From: CAZRIP01 sp964600165
Lineage (GTDB): Bacteria; Elusimicrobiota; Elusimicrobia; UBA1565; UBA9628
DNA: 15,857 nt
Reading direction: 5' to 3'
NCBI GenBank assembly: GCA_964600165.1
Contig: CAZRIP010000094.1
Coordinates: 1-15,857 of the forward strand
Positions 7,446 through 14,116 of the stretch are shown here, piece after piece. Below the pieces are notes generated by a model that was not told where the DNA came from, searched no databases, and was given only the letters and a program-made list of their open reading frames with translations. A program made the position numbers and the translations under genes. Numbering within the stretch: the stretch's first letter is position 1; the number at the start of each line of letters is the position of its first letter.

Positions 7446-8353
7446 CCGAATCGCTCGACCGCTACATCGAAGTGAACGGCCGCCTCGTCGACGCCGAGCT
7501 CAAGAAGCTGCTCGCCAAGAAGGCCGAGGAGCCGGAGACGATCCGCAAGGCGATGAGCTACTCCATCTTCGCAGGAGGCAAGCGCCTGCGTCCGATCCTC
7601 GTGATCGCCGCGGCCGAGTGCTGCGGCGCGCGCGCCAAGGACGTGCTCAAGACCGCCTGCGCGCTCGAGATGATCCACACGTATTCCCTCATCCACGACG
7701 ATCTTCCCGCGATGGACGACGACGACCTGCGCCGGGGCAAGCCCACCTCCCACAAGGTCTTCGGCGAGGCCATGGCGATCCTCGCGGGCGACGGGCTGCT
7801 CACGCTCGCGTTCGAGGCCGCCGCCGCGAACGCGGCGTCGCGCAAGCTCGACGGCAAGGGCGCGGCCGCGCTCGTCGCCGCCATCGCGCGCGGCGCCGGC
7901 ACGCAGGGCATGGTGGGCGGACAAGTGGCGGACCTCGAGGCCGAGAACTGGAAAGGCAGGAATCACGGCTTCAAGCCCGGCCCGCATCTCGAGTACATCC
8001 ATCTCCACAAGACCGCGGCGCTCATCGTCGCGAGCCTCGAGGCGGGCGCGATCCTGGCCGGAGGGTCCGCGAAAGAGCGCGCGGCGCTCGCCGCCTACGG
8101 CCGCGCCATCGGCCTGGCTTTTCAGATCGCCGACGACGTCCTCGACGTGGTCGGCGACAAGAAGAAGCTCGGCAAGCGCGGCTCGGACGCCGACAACAAC
8201 AAATTGACCTACGTCAGCCTTTACGGAGTCGGGGCGGCGCGAGAGAAAGCCCGCGCGCTCGTCGCCGAGGCGCACCGCCGTCTCAAGCCGTTCGGCGCGA
8301 AAGCCGCCCCGCTGCGCGCGCTCGCCGACTACGTCATCACGAGGGACAAGTAA
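7442..8353 (+). CDS. ispA: Polyprenyl (farnesyl) diphosphate synthase, IspA-type
   Basis: Cytosolic prenyltransferase that condenses IPP with DMAPP/GPP to make farnesyl diphosphate, the precursor of squalene. The 303-residue product contains FAGGKRLRP (about 43-51). The first aspartate-rich motif HDDLPAMDDDDLRRGKPTSH has Asp86, Asp87 and Asp92, including the two-residue insertion of bacterial type II FPP synthases. Gln-Met-Val-Gly-Gly-Gln follows, and the second aspartate motif is FQIADDVLD. The HTYSLIHDD context matches E. coli IspA closely, so C15 product length is favoured over longer chains, though this is inferred. Start ATG 7442 overlaps the hpnG stop. dxs begins immediately after the TAA with no intervening base. 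Confidence 0.93.
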   Translation: MTESLDRYIEVNGRLVDAELKKLLAKKAEEPETIRKAMSYSIFAGGKRLRPILVIAAAECCGARAKDVLKTACALEMIHTYSLIHDDLPAMDDDDLRRGKPTSHKVFGEAMAILAGDGLLTLAFEAAAANAASRKLDGKGAAALVAAIARGAGTQGMVGGQVADLEAENWKGRNHGFKPGPHLEYIHLHKTAALIVASLEAGAILAGGSAKERAALAAYGRAIGLAFQIADDVLDVVGDKKKLGKRGSDADNNKLTYVSLYGVGAAREKARALVAEAHRRLKPFGAKAAPLRALADYVITRDK

Positions 8354-10246
8354 ATGGAGCTACTGAACAAGATCGACTCGCCCGCGGATCTGCGCAAGAT
8401 CCCGGTCGATAAGCTTCCTCAGGTCTGCGCCGAGATGCGCGAATGGATCATCTCGGTCGTTTCCAAGATCGGAGGACATTTCGGCTCGAGCTTGGGCGCG
8501 ACCGAGATCACGACGGCGCTGCACTACGTCTTCGACACGCCCGACGACAAGCTCGTCTGGGACACGGGGCATCAGACTTACGGCCACAAGATCCTGACGG
8601 GCCGGCGCGAGCAGCTGAAGTCGATCCGCCAGTTCGGCGGCATCTCGGGCTTCATCAAGCGGACCGAGTCCCCCTACGACACGTTCGGCGCGGGGCACGC
8701 GTCGACGGCGATCTCCGCCGCCCTCGGCATGGCCGTGGCGCGCGACCTCAAGGGCGAGAAAAACCGCGTCGTCGCCATCGTCTCCGACGGCTGCATGACG
8801 GGCGGCGAGAGCTACGAGGGCATCCAGAACGCCGGCCAGGTCCAAACGGACCTGATCGTGATCCTCAACGACAACCAGATGTTCATCTCGAACCGCGTCG
8901 GCGCGCTCGGCACCTACCTGACGAAGCTTCTGACGCTCGGCGCCGTCGCGGACGCCGGCAACTCCGTCAAGCGCTTCCTCGCCCGCTCGAAGTTCTTCGG
9001 CGGCAGCTTCCTGCGCTTCGCGCGCCGAGCCCGCGTCATGCTCTTCCCGGGCATGCTCTTCGAGGAGATGGGCTTCCAGTATTTCGGGCCCGTCGACGGC
9101 CACGACGTCGTCCAGCTCGTCCAAGTCCTGCGGCAGATCAAGAAGATGAGCGGCCCCATCCTCCTGCACTGCGCCACCAAGAAGGGCAAGGGCTACGCGC
9201 CGGCCGAGGCCGACCAGTACACGTGGCACGGCCCGGGCAAGTTCGACCCCGTCACGGCGAAGTTCCTCAAGAACCCGACGCCCAAGCCTCCTCCGCCGAG
9301 CTATACTTCCGTGTTCTCGAAGGCGCTGCTGCGCGAAGCGGAGCAAGATCCCCGCATCGTCGGCATCACGGCGGCCATGCCGGAGGGCACGGGCTTGGAC
9401 GCGTTCCGCGATCGGTTCCCTCGCCGCTACTTCGACGTCGGCCTGGCCGAGGAGCACGCCGTGACTTTCGCCGGCGGGCTCGCGGCCGAGGGCTATCGTC
9501 CCGTCGTCGCGATCTACTCGACGTTCCTTCAGCGCGCCTACGATCAGATCGAGCACGACCTTTGCCTCCAGAAGCTCCCGGTCGTGCTGTGCCTCGACCG
9601 GGCCGGCCTGGTCGGAGAGGACGGACCCACGCACCACGGCGTCTTCGATTACTCGTTTCTGCGCATGATCCCCGGAATGACGGTCATGGCTCCCGCCGAC
9701 GAGAACGAGCTGCAGCACATGCTGCGCACGGCGCTTCAGCTCAACGCGCCCGTCTCGATCCGCTATCCGCGCGGCAACGCCGTCGGCATCCCGATGGATC
9801 CGGAGCCCAAGGCCCTGCCGGTCGGCAAGGGCGCGCGCTGGAAGGACGGCAAGGACGTCACGCTCATCGCGATCGGCAACCGCGTGCATCCCGCCGTCGA
9901 GGCCGCGCACATGCTCGAGGACTGGGGCGTGTCGGCCGGCGTGCTCAACATGCGCTTCGTCAAGCCGCTCGACGTCGAGCTGCTGCGCGAGGCCGCCGAG
10001 AAAACGCAATATCTCGTGACGATCGAGGACAACGTCCTGCAGGGCGGCTTCGGCAGCGCCGTCCTGGAAGCGCTGGGCTCGCGCGAGAACAAGGTGCTGC
10101 GCCTCGGCCTGCCCGACAAGTTCGTCGAGCACGGCGCGCCGCATCTGCTCTACGACGCCGTCGGCCTCTCGGCCCCGAAGATCGCCGAGCAGGTCGCCGA
10201 CTGGCTGGGCCGCAAGCCCGCCGAAAAGGAGACCGCCACCGTATGA
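8354..10246 (+). CDS. dxs: 1-deoxy-D-xylulose-5-phosphate synthase with variant cofactor motif
   Basis: Thiamine-diphosphate enzyme that joins pyruvate and glyceraldehyde-3-phosphate, the entry and usual flux-controlling step of the MEP isoprenoid pathway. The 630-residue product has the family length and order: GGHFGSSLGATEITTALHYVF with His42, WDTGHQTYGHKILTGRR, FGAGHASTAISAALG, and DRAGLVGEDGPTHHGVFDYSFLRMIPGMTVMAPADENEL. The catalytic glutamate (E370 in E. coli) corresponds to Glu366 in LAEEHAVTFAGGLAAEG. Unusually, the normally GDG Mg/thiamine-diphosphate motif reads Ser144-Asp145-Gly146 (SDGCMTGGESYEG), and the usual NNAG is QNAG. The metal-binding Asp and the later NDNQM are kept, so activity is likely. 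A GAGGG about 8 nt upstream at the end of ispA can serve as its ribosome-binding site. Confidence 0.95.
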   Translation: MELLNKIDSPADLRKIPVDKLPQVCAEMREWIISVVSKIGGHFGSSLGATEITTALHYVFDTPDDKLVWDTGHQTYGHKILTGRREQLKSIRQFGGISGFIKRTESPYDTFGAGHASTAISAALGMAVARDLKGEKNRVVAIVSDGCMTGGESYEGIQNAGQVQTDLIVILNDNQMFISNRVGALGTYLTKLLTLGAVADAGNSVKRFLARSKFFGGSFLRFARRARVMLFPGMLFEEMGFQYFGPVDGHDVVQLVQVLRQIKKMSGPILLHCATKKGKGYAPAEADQYTWHGPGKFDPVTAKFLKNPTPKPPPPSYTSVFSKALLREAEQDPRIVGITAAMPEGTGLDAFRDRFPRRYFDVGLAEEHAVTFAGGLAAEGYRPVVAIYSTFLQRAYDQIEHDLCLQKLPVVLCLDRAGLVGEDGPTHHGVFDYSFLRMIPGMTVMAPADENELQHMLRTALQLNAPVSIRYPRGNAVGIPMDPEPKALPVGKGARWKDGKDVTLIAIGNRVHPAVEAAHMLEDWGVSAGVLNMRFVKPLDVELLREAAEKTQYLVTIEDNVLQGGFGSAVLEALGSRENKVLRLGLPDKFVEHGAPHLLYDAVGLSAPKIAEQVADWLGRKPAEKETATV

Positions 10247-11223
10247 CCACTCAGACTCCCCCTAAGATCAAGATCGAACGCCTCGTGCTGGCCAAGCTGC
10301 GCGGCTTTTGCGCCGGCGTCGTGCGCGCCATCGACGTCGTCGAGAAGGCTCTCGAGGTCTGCGGCAAGCCCGTCTACGTGCGCCACGAGATCATCCACAA
10401 CCGCTACGTCGTCGACGGCCTGCGCGCCAAAGGCGCCGTGTTCGTCGAGGATCTGGCCGAGGTGCCGGCGGGCTCCTGGCTCATCTTCTCGGCCCACGGC
10501 GTCTCGCCGGCGGTCGTGCAGGAGGCCAAGGAGCGCAAGCTCAACGTGATCGACGCGACCTGCCCGCTCGTGACCAAGGTCCACCTCGAGGCGATCGCGC
10601 TCGCCAAGCGCGGCTACACGATCATCCTGATCGGCCACGCGGACCACGTCGAGACGATCGGCACGCTCGGAGAGGCCCCGGATCACATGAAGGTCGTCGC
10701 CACGGCGGAAGAGGCCGAGAAGGTCACCGTTCCCGACCCCGACAAGGTGGCCTATCTCACGCAGACGACCCTTTCCCTCGACGACACGCGCGAGGTCGTG
10801 GCCGTCCTCAAGCGGCGCTTCCCGAACCTGCACGCGCCTTCCAAGGACGACATCTGCTACGCGACCCAAAACCGCCAGAACGCGGTGAAAGCCGTCGTCC
10901 CGCACGTCGACATGCTGCTCGTGCTCGGCGCGCCGAACTCCTCGAACTCGATCCGCCTCTGCGAGGTCGCGAAGTCGAAGGGCATCGGCTCGCATCTCAT
11001 CGAGCGCGCGGCCGACATCAAGGACGAGTGGATGACGAGCGTCAAGACGCTCGGCTTGACCGCCGGGGCGTCCGCTCCGGAGGTCCTCGTGCAGGAAGTG
11101 GTGAAATACTGCCGCGACCGCTTCGGCGTGACCGAGGTCGAAGAGTTCGAGACGGTCGAGGAAGACGTCCACTTCTCCCTCCCGTACGAGCTCGAGCAGC
11201 TCGTCAAGAGCGGCAAGGCCTAG
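10243..11223 (+). CDS. ispH: 4-hydroxy-3-methylbut-2-enyl diphosphate reductase
   Basis: Iron-sulfur enzyme of the last MEP step, reducing HMBPP to IPP and DMAPP. The 326-residue product shows the three cluster cysteines in their expected contexts: GFCAGV, DATCPLV and DICYATQNRQ. It keeps the substrate-binding HEIIHNRYVV, SAHGVS, TQTTLS and SNS residues. In the GHADHVETIGTLG block the His and the catalytic Glu (E126 in E. coli) are kept. The N-terminus has about 14 extra residues before the conserved LAKLRGFCAGV, and the C-terminus is a short acidic extension. Start ATG 10243 overlaps the dxs stop by 4 bp. Placing dxs and ispH, the first and last MEP steps, together suggests coordinated precursor supply for the hopanoid genes upstream. 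Confidence 0.96.
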   Translation: MTTQTPPKIKIERLVLAKLRGFCAGVVRAIDVVEKALEVCGKPVYVRHEIIHNRYVVDGLRAKGAVFVEDLAEVPAGSWLIFSAHGVSPAVVQEAKERKLNVIDATCPLVTKVHLEAIALAKRGYTIILIGHADHVETIGTLGEAPDHMKVVATAEEAEKVTVPDPDKVAYLTQTTLSLDDTREVVAVLKRRFPNLHAPSKDDICYATQNRQNAVKAVVPHVDMLLVLGAPNSSNSIRLCEVAKSKGIGSHLIERAADIKDEWMTSVKTLGLTAGASAPEVLVQEVVKYCRDRFGVTEVEEFETVEEDVHFSLPYELEQLVKSGKA

Positions 11224-11226
11224 CCG

Positions 11227-11421
11227 ATGGTCACCGGGAAGTGGCTCCAGCCGCGCCACGCGAGCGTCGAGGTCTTCGAGAAGGACTTCCCGACCCTCGA
11301 CGCGCGCGGGCTCGACGTCCACTGCCCCGGCTGCAACGGCTATCTCAAATTGACGCGCAAAAATCCCGCCGGCCGTTTCGCGGGCTGGTGCAAGAAATGC
11401 GACCGCGGAGTCTGTCCATGA
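11227..11421 (+). CDS. Small Cys-rich putative zinc-ribbon protein
   Basis: Not a family I recognise. The 64-residue product has CxxC at 33-36 (HCPGC) and a second CxxC at 55-58 (WCKKC), separated by a basic stretch KLTRKNPAGRF, plus Cys63. This is the layout of a one-knuckle-pair zinc ribbon. It starts 3 bp after the ispH stop and its own stop overlaps the next start (ATGA), so it is part of the same operon. No strong Shine-Dalgarno is visible; coupling to ispH translation is likely. Binding nucleic acid or another protein, or a role with the iron-sulfur enzymes of the operon, are untested ideas. Confidence 0.7.
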   Translation: MVTGKWLQPRHASVEVFEKDFPTLDARGLDVHCPGCNGYLKLTRKNPAGRFAGWCKKCDRGVCP

Positions 11422-11732
11422 AACAGCTGATGACCATGACTATTGAAGAAGTGCTGGCGGAGCCTACCGAGGAAATCCTTCCCACCGACGAGACATCTCC
11501 CGAGGAGAAGGAGGAAACCGATCTCAAGAAGCTCAAGCAGCGCGTCCCGCCGAAAGACGGCCTCTGCCGCCGCTGCGGCGAGAACAAGCCGATCAACCGG
11601 CTGATGCTGTGCTATCCGTGCTGGGTGAAGGTCGAGCTCGAGAAGAGCGGCTGGAAGGAAGGACAGCCCCATCCCGATTGGTGTCATTGCGAGGGCGTCA
11701 AGGATCACCAGCGCAAGTCCGACGGCAATTAG
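11418..11732 (+). CDS. Small acidic protein with C-terminal Cys cluster (putative zinc-binding)
   Basis: Not recognised by family. The 104-residue product has a Glu/Asp-rich first half (residues 10-40, about EEVLAEPTEEILPTDETSPEEKEE) that looks disordered or helical. The second half has CRRCGENKPINRLMLCYPCW (CxxC at 50-53 and 65-68) followed by WCHC (Cys89, His90, Cys91). Spacing fits a treble-clef or ribbon zinc site. ATG 11418 overlaps the stop of the previous small gene and has GCGGAG 7 nt upstream, which supports this start over ATG 11430 or 11436. It is the last gene of the hopanoid/MEP operon, before a hairpin at 11777. Two different Cys-rich small genes in tandem suggest a functional pair. 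Confidence 0.75.
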   Translation: MKQLMTMTIEEVLAEPTEEILPTDETSPEEKEETDLKKLKQRVPPKDGLCRRCGENKPINRLMLCYPCWVKVELEKSGWKEGQPHPDWCHCEGVKDHQRKSDGN

Positions 11733-11776
11733 TCCCTTTCCGGCTGGGCCCATCGGCCCTCGCCGCAGGCATCTCG

Positions 11777-11813
11777 GGCGCTCATCCTTAATATAGATGA
11801 GCGCCTTGCTTTT
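11777..11813 (+). terminator. Hairpin and T-rich tail ending the hpnH-ispH operon; also encloses the next start codon
   Basis: A perfect 10-bp stem GGCGCTCATC (11777-11786) / GATGAGCGCC (11796-11805) with a 9-nt AT-rich loop, followed by TTGCTTTT. It resembles an intrinsic terminator with an interrupted T tract. The 3' arm contains ATG 11797, the only plausible start of the next gene because TAG precedes it in frame. It may therefore also act as a start-codon-masking structure. Confidence 0.6.
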
Positions 11814-12459
11814 CGCCCTTTGGGCGGCCAGTTCCGCGCGCGCCGGGGAGCCGTCCGCTCTCGCCGCCCTGCGCGCCGCCGCCCCGGCGGCCGCCGAGGC
11901 GCCCGCCGCCCCGGGCCGGCCGCGCGATGAGCCCCTCGAGATCTCGGCCGTCGTCGTCGACGGAGTCCAGATCGTCGGCGAGGCGCCGTTCATCGCGGCC
12001 ACCCGCGCCGCCTTCGCTTTGATCGAGAGAAGCCGGCTGGCCTCGGAGGTCTTCGCCGCGCTCAAGCGCGTCGAGGAGGGCCCCTGTAGCGGCGTCGACC
12101 CGAGCCCCCGCTTGCCGGTCTTCTACGCCGGCGGCCCCACCTGGCAGGCGGACACTCTCTGGTACGCGAGCGCCGTCGTCCACGACAGCCGCCACTCCCA
12201 GCTCTACGCCGAGGCGCTCAAGCGCGCGCCGGCGCTCGAGCCCGACGAGATCGAATGGGAGGGCGTCACAGGCGAGCGCAAGGCGCTGGCCTACCAGCTC
12301 TCCTTCCTGCGCGAGCTCAAGGCCTCGCCGGAGCGGCTCGCTTATGTCGCCGGCCTCGAGAAGGACCCTCGCTATCAAGGCGCCGAAGGCGTCGAGGTCG
12401 TCGGGCAGCGGCGCGACGGGACATTCCACGAGCTCGACTGCCGCGGGCGCAACTGGTAG
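11797..12459 (+). CDS. Secreted hypothetical protein with HxxxH motif
   Basis: The 220-residue product begins with a short hydrophobic segment ending ASSARA-GE, consistent with a Sec signal peptide cut after about residue 17. An Ala/Pro-rich linker then runs to about residue 45. The folded part contains YAGGPTWQADTLWYASAVVHDSRHSQLY, with His129 and His133 as HxxxH, and Glu160 in GERKALAYQLSFL about 27 residues later. That pattern resembles zinc-binding metallopeptidase-like domains, but the usual catalytic Glu of HExxH is Asp here, so peptidase activity is doubtful. Cysteines in EEGPCSG and ELDCRGRNW could form a disulfide. The product has no assigned function. An in-frame TAG directly upstream fixes ATG 11797 as the start, and no Shine-Dalgarno is seen. 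Confidence 0.72.
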   Translation: MSALLFALWAASSARAGEPSALAALRAAAPAAAEAPAAPGRPRDEPLEISAVVVDGVQIVGEAPFIAATRAAFALIERSRLASEVFAALKRVEEGPCSGVDPSPRLPVFYAGGPTWQADTLWYASAVVHDSRHSQLYAEALKRAPALEPDEIEWEGVTGERKALAYQLSFLRELKASPERLAYVAGLEKDPRYQGAEGVEVVGQRRDGTFHELDCRGRNW

Positions 12460-12474
12460 AAGCGCCCATCTCTG

Positions 12475-12503
12475 TTGACAAACCCAGCGGCCCGCCCTAT
12501 ACT
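12475..12503 (+). promoter_or_regulatory. Consensus sigma70-type promoter of the response-regulator gene
   Basis: TTGACA at 12475-12480, a 17-bp spacer, TATACT at 12498-12503. Six nt separate the -10 from the GTG start at 12510, so the predicted transcript is leaderless. The only non-coding gap here is 50 bp. Confidence 0.85.
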
Positions 12504-12509
12504 GGCGGC

Positions 12510-12875
12510 GTGGCGAGAGTTTTGGTGGTCGACGACGAGCTGAATCTCCTCAACCTCATGTCGACGTTTCTCAAAAGCCAAGGCTACGAGGTCGTCACGG
12601 CCTCCGACGGCTACGGCGGCTTCGCCGCGTTCGTCGCCAGCAAGCCCGACCTCGTCATCCTTGATTACCAGATGCCGGCCGGGACGGGCGGCAGCGTCCT
12701 CGAACGCATCCGCAGCACCGATCGCGGCGCGCTGCTGCCGGTCATCCTGCTGAGCTCTCTGCCGACCTTCCAAGTGGAGATGAACATCCTGCTCGATAAG
12801 ACCCACCTTCATTTCATGCAGAAACCGGCCGATTTCGCCGTTCTTCAGGCGTTGCTGGCGCAGCTGACTACTTGA
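12510..12875 (+). CDS. Single-domain response regulator (CheY-like receiver)
   Basis: The 121-residue product is a receiver domain alone, with no output domain. It likely relays phosphorylation by protein contact, in the manner of CheY or Spo0F. Visible residues are the acidic pair Asp8-Asp9 (VLVVDDE), phospho-acceptor Asp52 (LVILDYQMP), the Ser/Thr position at Ser82 (PVILLSS) and Lys105 (FMQKPAD). The fold appears complete with alternating beta/alpha segments. GTG 12510 is chosen because it begins exactly at the start of homology and lies 6 nt after a consensus promoter; a start further upstream would fall inside the promoter. No histidine kinase is in the window, so its partner is unknown. 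The stop overlaps the convergent orn stop by 8 bp. Confidence 0.9.
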   Translation: MARVLVVDDELNLLNLMSTFLKSQGYEVVTASDGYGGFAAFVASKPDLVILDYQMPAGTGGSVLERIRSTDRGALLPVILLSSLPTFQVEMNILLDKTHLHFMQKPADFAVLQALLAQLTT

Positions 12876-13410
12876 AGACCGTCTTGCGGTAGTGGCGCAG
12901 CTCGGCGATCGACTCTTGGATGTCGGCCAGCGCCTCGTGCTGCTTGGTCTTGTTGTAGACGTACTTGTGCTCGGGATACCAGCGCAAGACGAGCTCCTTG
13001 ACGGTGCTCACGTCGATCGAGCGGTAATGGAAGAAGTCGTGCAGCACGGGCATGTACTTGACGAGGAAGCGGCGGTCCTGCCCGATCGTGTTGCCGCAGA
13101 GCGGCGCCTTCTTCTCGGGGCAGAACTTCGACAAGAACTCGACGGTGCGCGCCTGCGCCTCGGCCACGGTCGTCTTCGATTTGCGGCAGCGGTCGGATAG
13201 GCCCGACTTGCCGTGCTGCTCGACGCACCACGGGTCCATGCGCGCCAAGACGTCGTCGGGCTGATGGATCGCGAAGACGGGGCCTTCAGACAGGATGTTG
13301 AGCTGGCTGTCGGTGACGATGGTCGCGATCTCCATAATGAGGTCCGTTTCCGGCTCCAAGCCGGTCATCTCGAGGTCGAGCCACGCCAGGTTCTTTTCGT
13401 CCACCATCAC
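12868..13410 (-). CDS. orn: Oligoribonuclease (3'-5' exoribonuclease for nanoRNA)
   Basis: Orn degrades 2-5 nt RNA fragments, including pGpG from cyclic-di-GMP turnover, to mononucleotides in the cytoplasm. The 180-residue product aligns along its whole length with the E. coli type. All DEDDh residues are visible: Asp12 and Glu14 (WLDLEMTGL), Asp112 (GNTIGQDRRFL), His158 and Asp163 (KQHEALADI). The conserved YFHYR-DVST block appears as FFHYRSIDVSTVKEL. The start could be GTG 13410, ATG 13407 or GTG 13404. GTG 13410 is taken because a TATCAT -10 ends 6 nt upstream, matching the leaderless spacing of neighbouring genes; ATG 13407 is almost as likely. The upstream region is shared with the LPP20 operon and carries a CRP-type palindrome. 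Confidence 0.95.
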   Translation of the reverse strand: MMVDEKNLAWLDLEMTGLEPETDLIMEIATIVTDSQLNILSEGPVFAIHQPDDVLARMDPWCVEQHGKSGLSDRCRKSKTTVAEAQARTVEFLSKFCPEKKAPLCGNTIGQDRRFLVKYMPVLHDFFHYRSIDVSTVKELVLRWYPEHKYVYNKTKQHEALADIQESIAELRHYRKTVFK

Positions 13411-13416
13411 CCGTCG

Positions 13417-13446
13417 ATGATAGGATTTTTGTGATTCTCGTCACAA
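13417..13446 (-). promoter_or_regulatory. Putative orn promoter
   Basis: On the minus strand TTGTGA (13446-13441) as -35, an 18-bp spacer, then TATCAT (13422-13417) as -10, 6 nt before GTG 13410. The -35 hexamer is one arm of the CRP-like palindrome, so factor binding would be expected to block this promoter. Confidence 0.5.
13429..13446. promoter_or_regulatory. CRP/FNR-family type operator palindrome
   Basis: TTGTGA (13429-13434), six bases, TCACAA (13441-13446): a perfect 18-bp palindrome that contains the E. coli CRP consensus half-sites TGTGA-N6-TCACA. It is centred at 13437.5, about 60 bp upstream of the predicted LPP20 transcript start (near 13497), close to the classical class I activation position. 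On the other side it covers the predicted orn -35. Confidence 0.7.
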
Positions 13447-13461
13447 CACCGGCGTGAAATC

Positions 13462-13490
13462 TTGACAACCCCTTGGCCGTCTGTTAGACT
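13462..13490 (+). promoter_or_regulatory. Promoter of the LPP20-lpoB lipoprotein operon
   Basis: TTGACA at 13462-13467, a 17-bp spacer, TAGACT at 13485-13490 with an extended -10 TG one base upstream (13482-13483). Predicted start is near 13497, giving a leader of about 35 nt with AAGGAGGG at 13516-13523, 8 nt before ATG 13532. Confidence 0.85.
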
Positions 13491-13531
13491 TCAGGGGAAT
13501 TAGGCGTCTGATTTTAAGGAGGGATTTCCCC

Positions 13532-14107
13532 ATGCAAAAAAGCCTCGCCAAGCTGAGCGCGCTCGCGTTCGTCGGAGCGCTCGTCGGGATGATCGGCTGC
13601 GCGTCCGTCAAGCCGGGGCCGGTCGCCAACAACGCCCCTGATTGGACCAACAAAGGCAGCGGCGCCTTCAAGGACAGCGGCGCCAGCGTGTTCTACGGCG
13701 TCGGCATCGCCCAAGGCATCCGCAACCGCGCGCTTTCCGTGACCGCGGCCGACGACCGCGCCCGCGCCGAGATCGCCAAGACGATGAACGAGTACGTCGC
13801 CGTCCTCGGCAAGGACTACATGCAGTCCGTCACCGGCGGGGACATGAGCAAGTCGAGCGAGGAGCAGCTCGTCCAGCAGACGCTCAAGACCTTCGCGAAG
13901 TTCACCCTGCACGGCGCCGTCATCGTCGAACACTGGAAGGATCCGTCGGACGGCACGATGTTCTCCCTGTGCAAGCTCGACATGGCCGCGATGGAAAAGA
14001 CCCTCGCCGACGCCAAGGACCTCGACAGCAAGGTCCGCGACTACGTCAAGGCCAACGCCGACAAGGCCTTCGACGAGCTCCAGGCCGAGGAAGGCAAGGG
14101 CCATTAA
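13532..14107 (+). CDS. LPP20-family lipoprotein
   Basis: The 191-residue product has a lipoprotein signal peptide with MIGC lipobox and Cys23. The mature part, PDWTNKGSGAF... VFYGVGIAQGIRNRALSVTAADDRARAEIAKTMNEYVAVL, is typical of the LPP20/FlgP-like fold: a Y/F-G-x-G strand followed by a long helix of A/R/E residues. It is then expected to form a small alpha/beta domain anchored to the outer membrane. Function in this organism is unknown; relatives are surface lipoproteins or flagellum-associated proteins, and others sit beside LpoB genes. It has the strongest Shine-Dalgarno in the window and a promoter preceded by a CRP-type site. lpoB follows 9 bp after its stop. Confidence 0.87.
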   Translation: MQKSLAKLSALAFVGALVGMIGCASVKPGPVANNAPDWTNKGSGAFKDSGASVFYGVGIAQGIRNRALSVTAADDRARAEIAKTMNEYVAVLGKDYMQSVTGGDMSKSSEEQLVQQTLKTFAKFTLHGAVIVEHWKDPSDGTMFSLCKLDMAAMEKTLADAKDLDSKVRDYVKANADKAFDELQAEEGKGH

Positions 14108-14116
14108 TCGGATCCC

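Noticed and set aside
8360..10144. 594-codon minus-strand open frame opposite dxs
   Set aside because: A shadow of the dxs codon pattern (GC-rich third positions), low complexity, no motif.
8443..10242. Very long in-frame 5' extension of ispH through dxs
   Set aside because: It reads dxs out of frame as Arg/Pro/Gly-rich nonsense. The real ispH start at 10243 matches the family N-terminus and overlaps the dxs stop.
11746..11759. GGGCC-CATC-GGCCC hairpin after the operon
   Set aside because: Only 5 bp with no T tract; the hairpin at 11777 is a much better terminator candidate.
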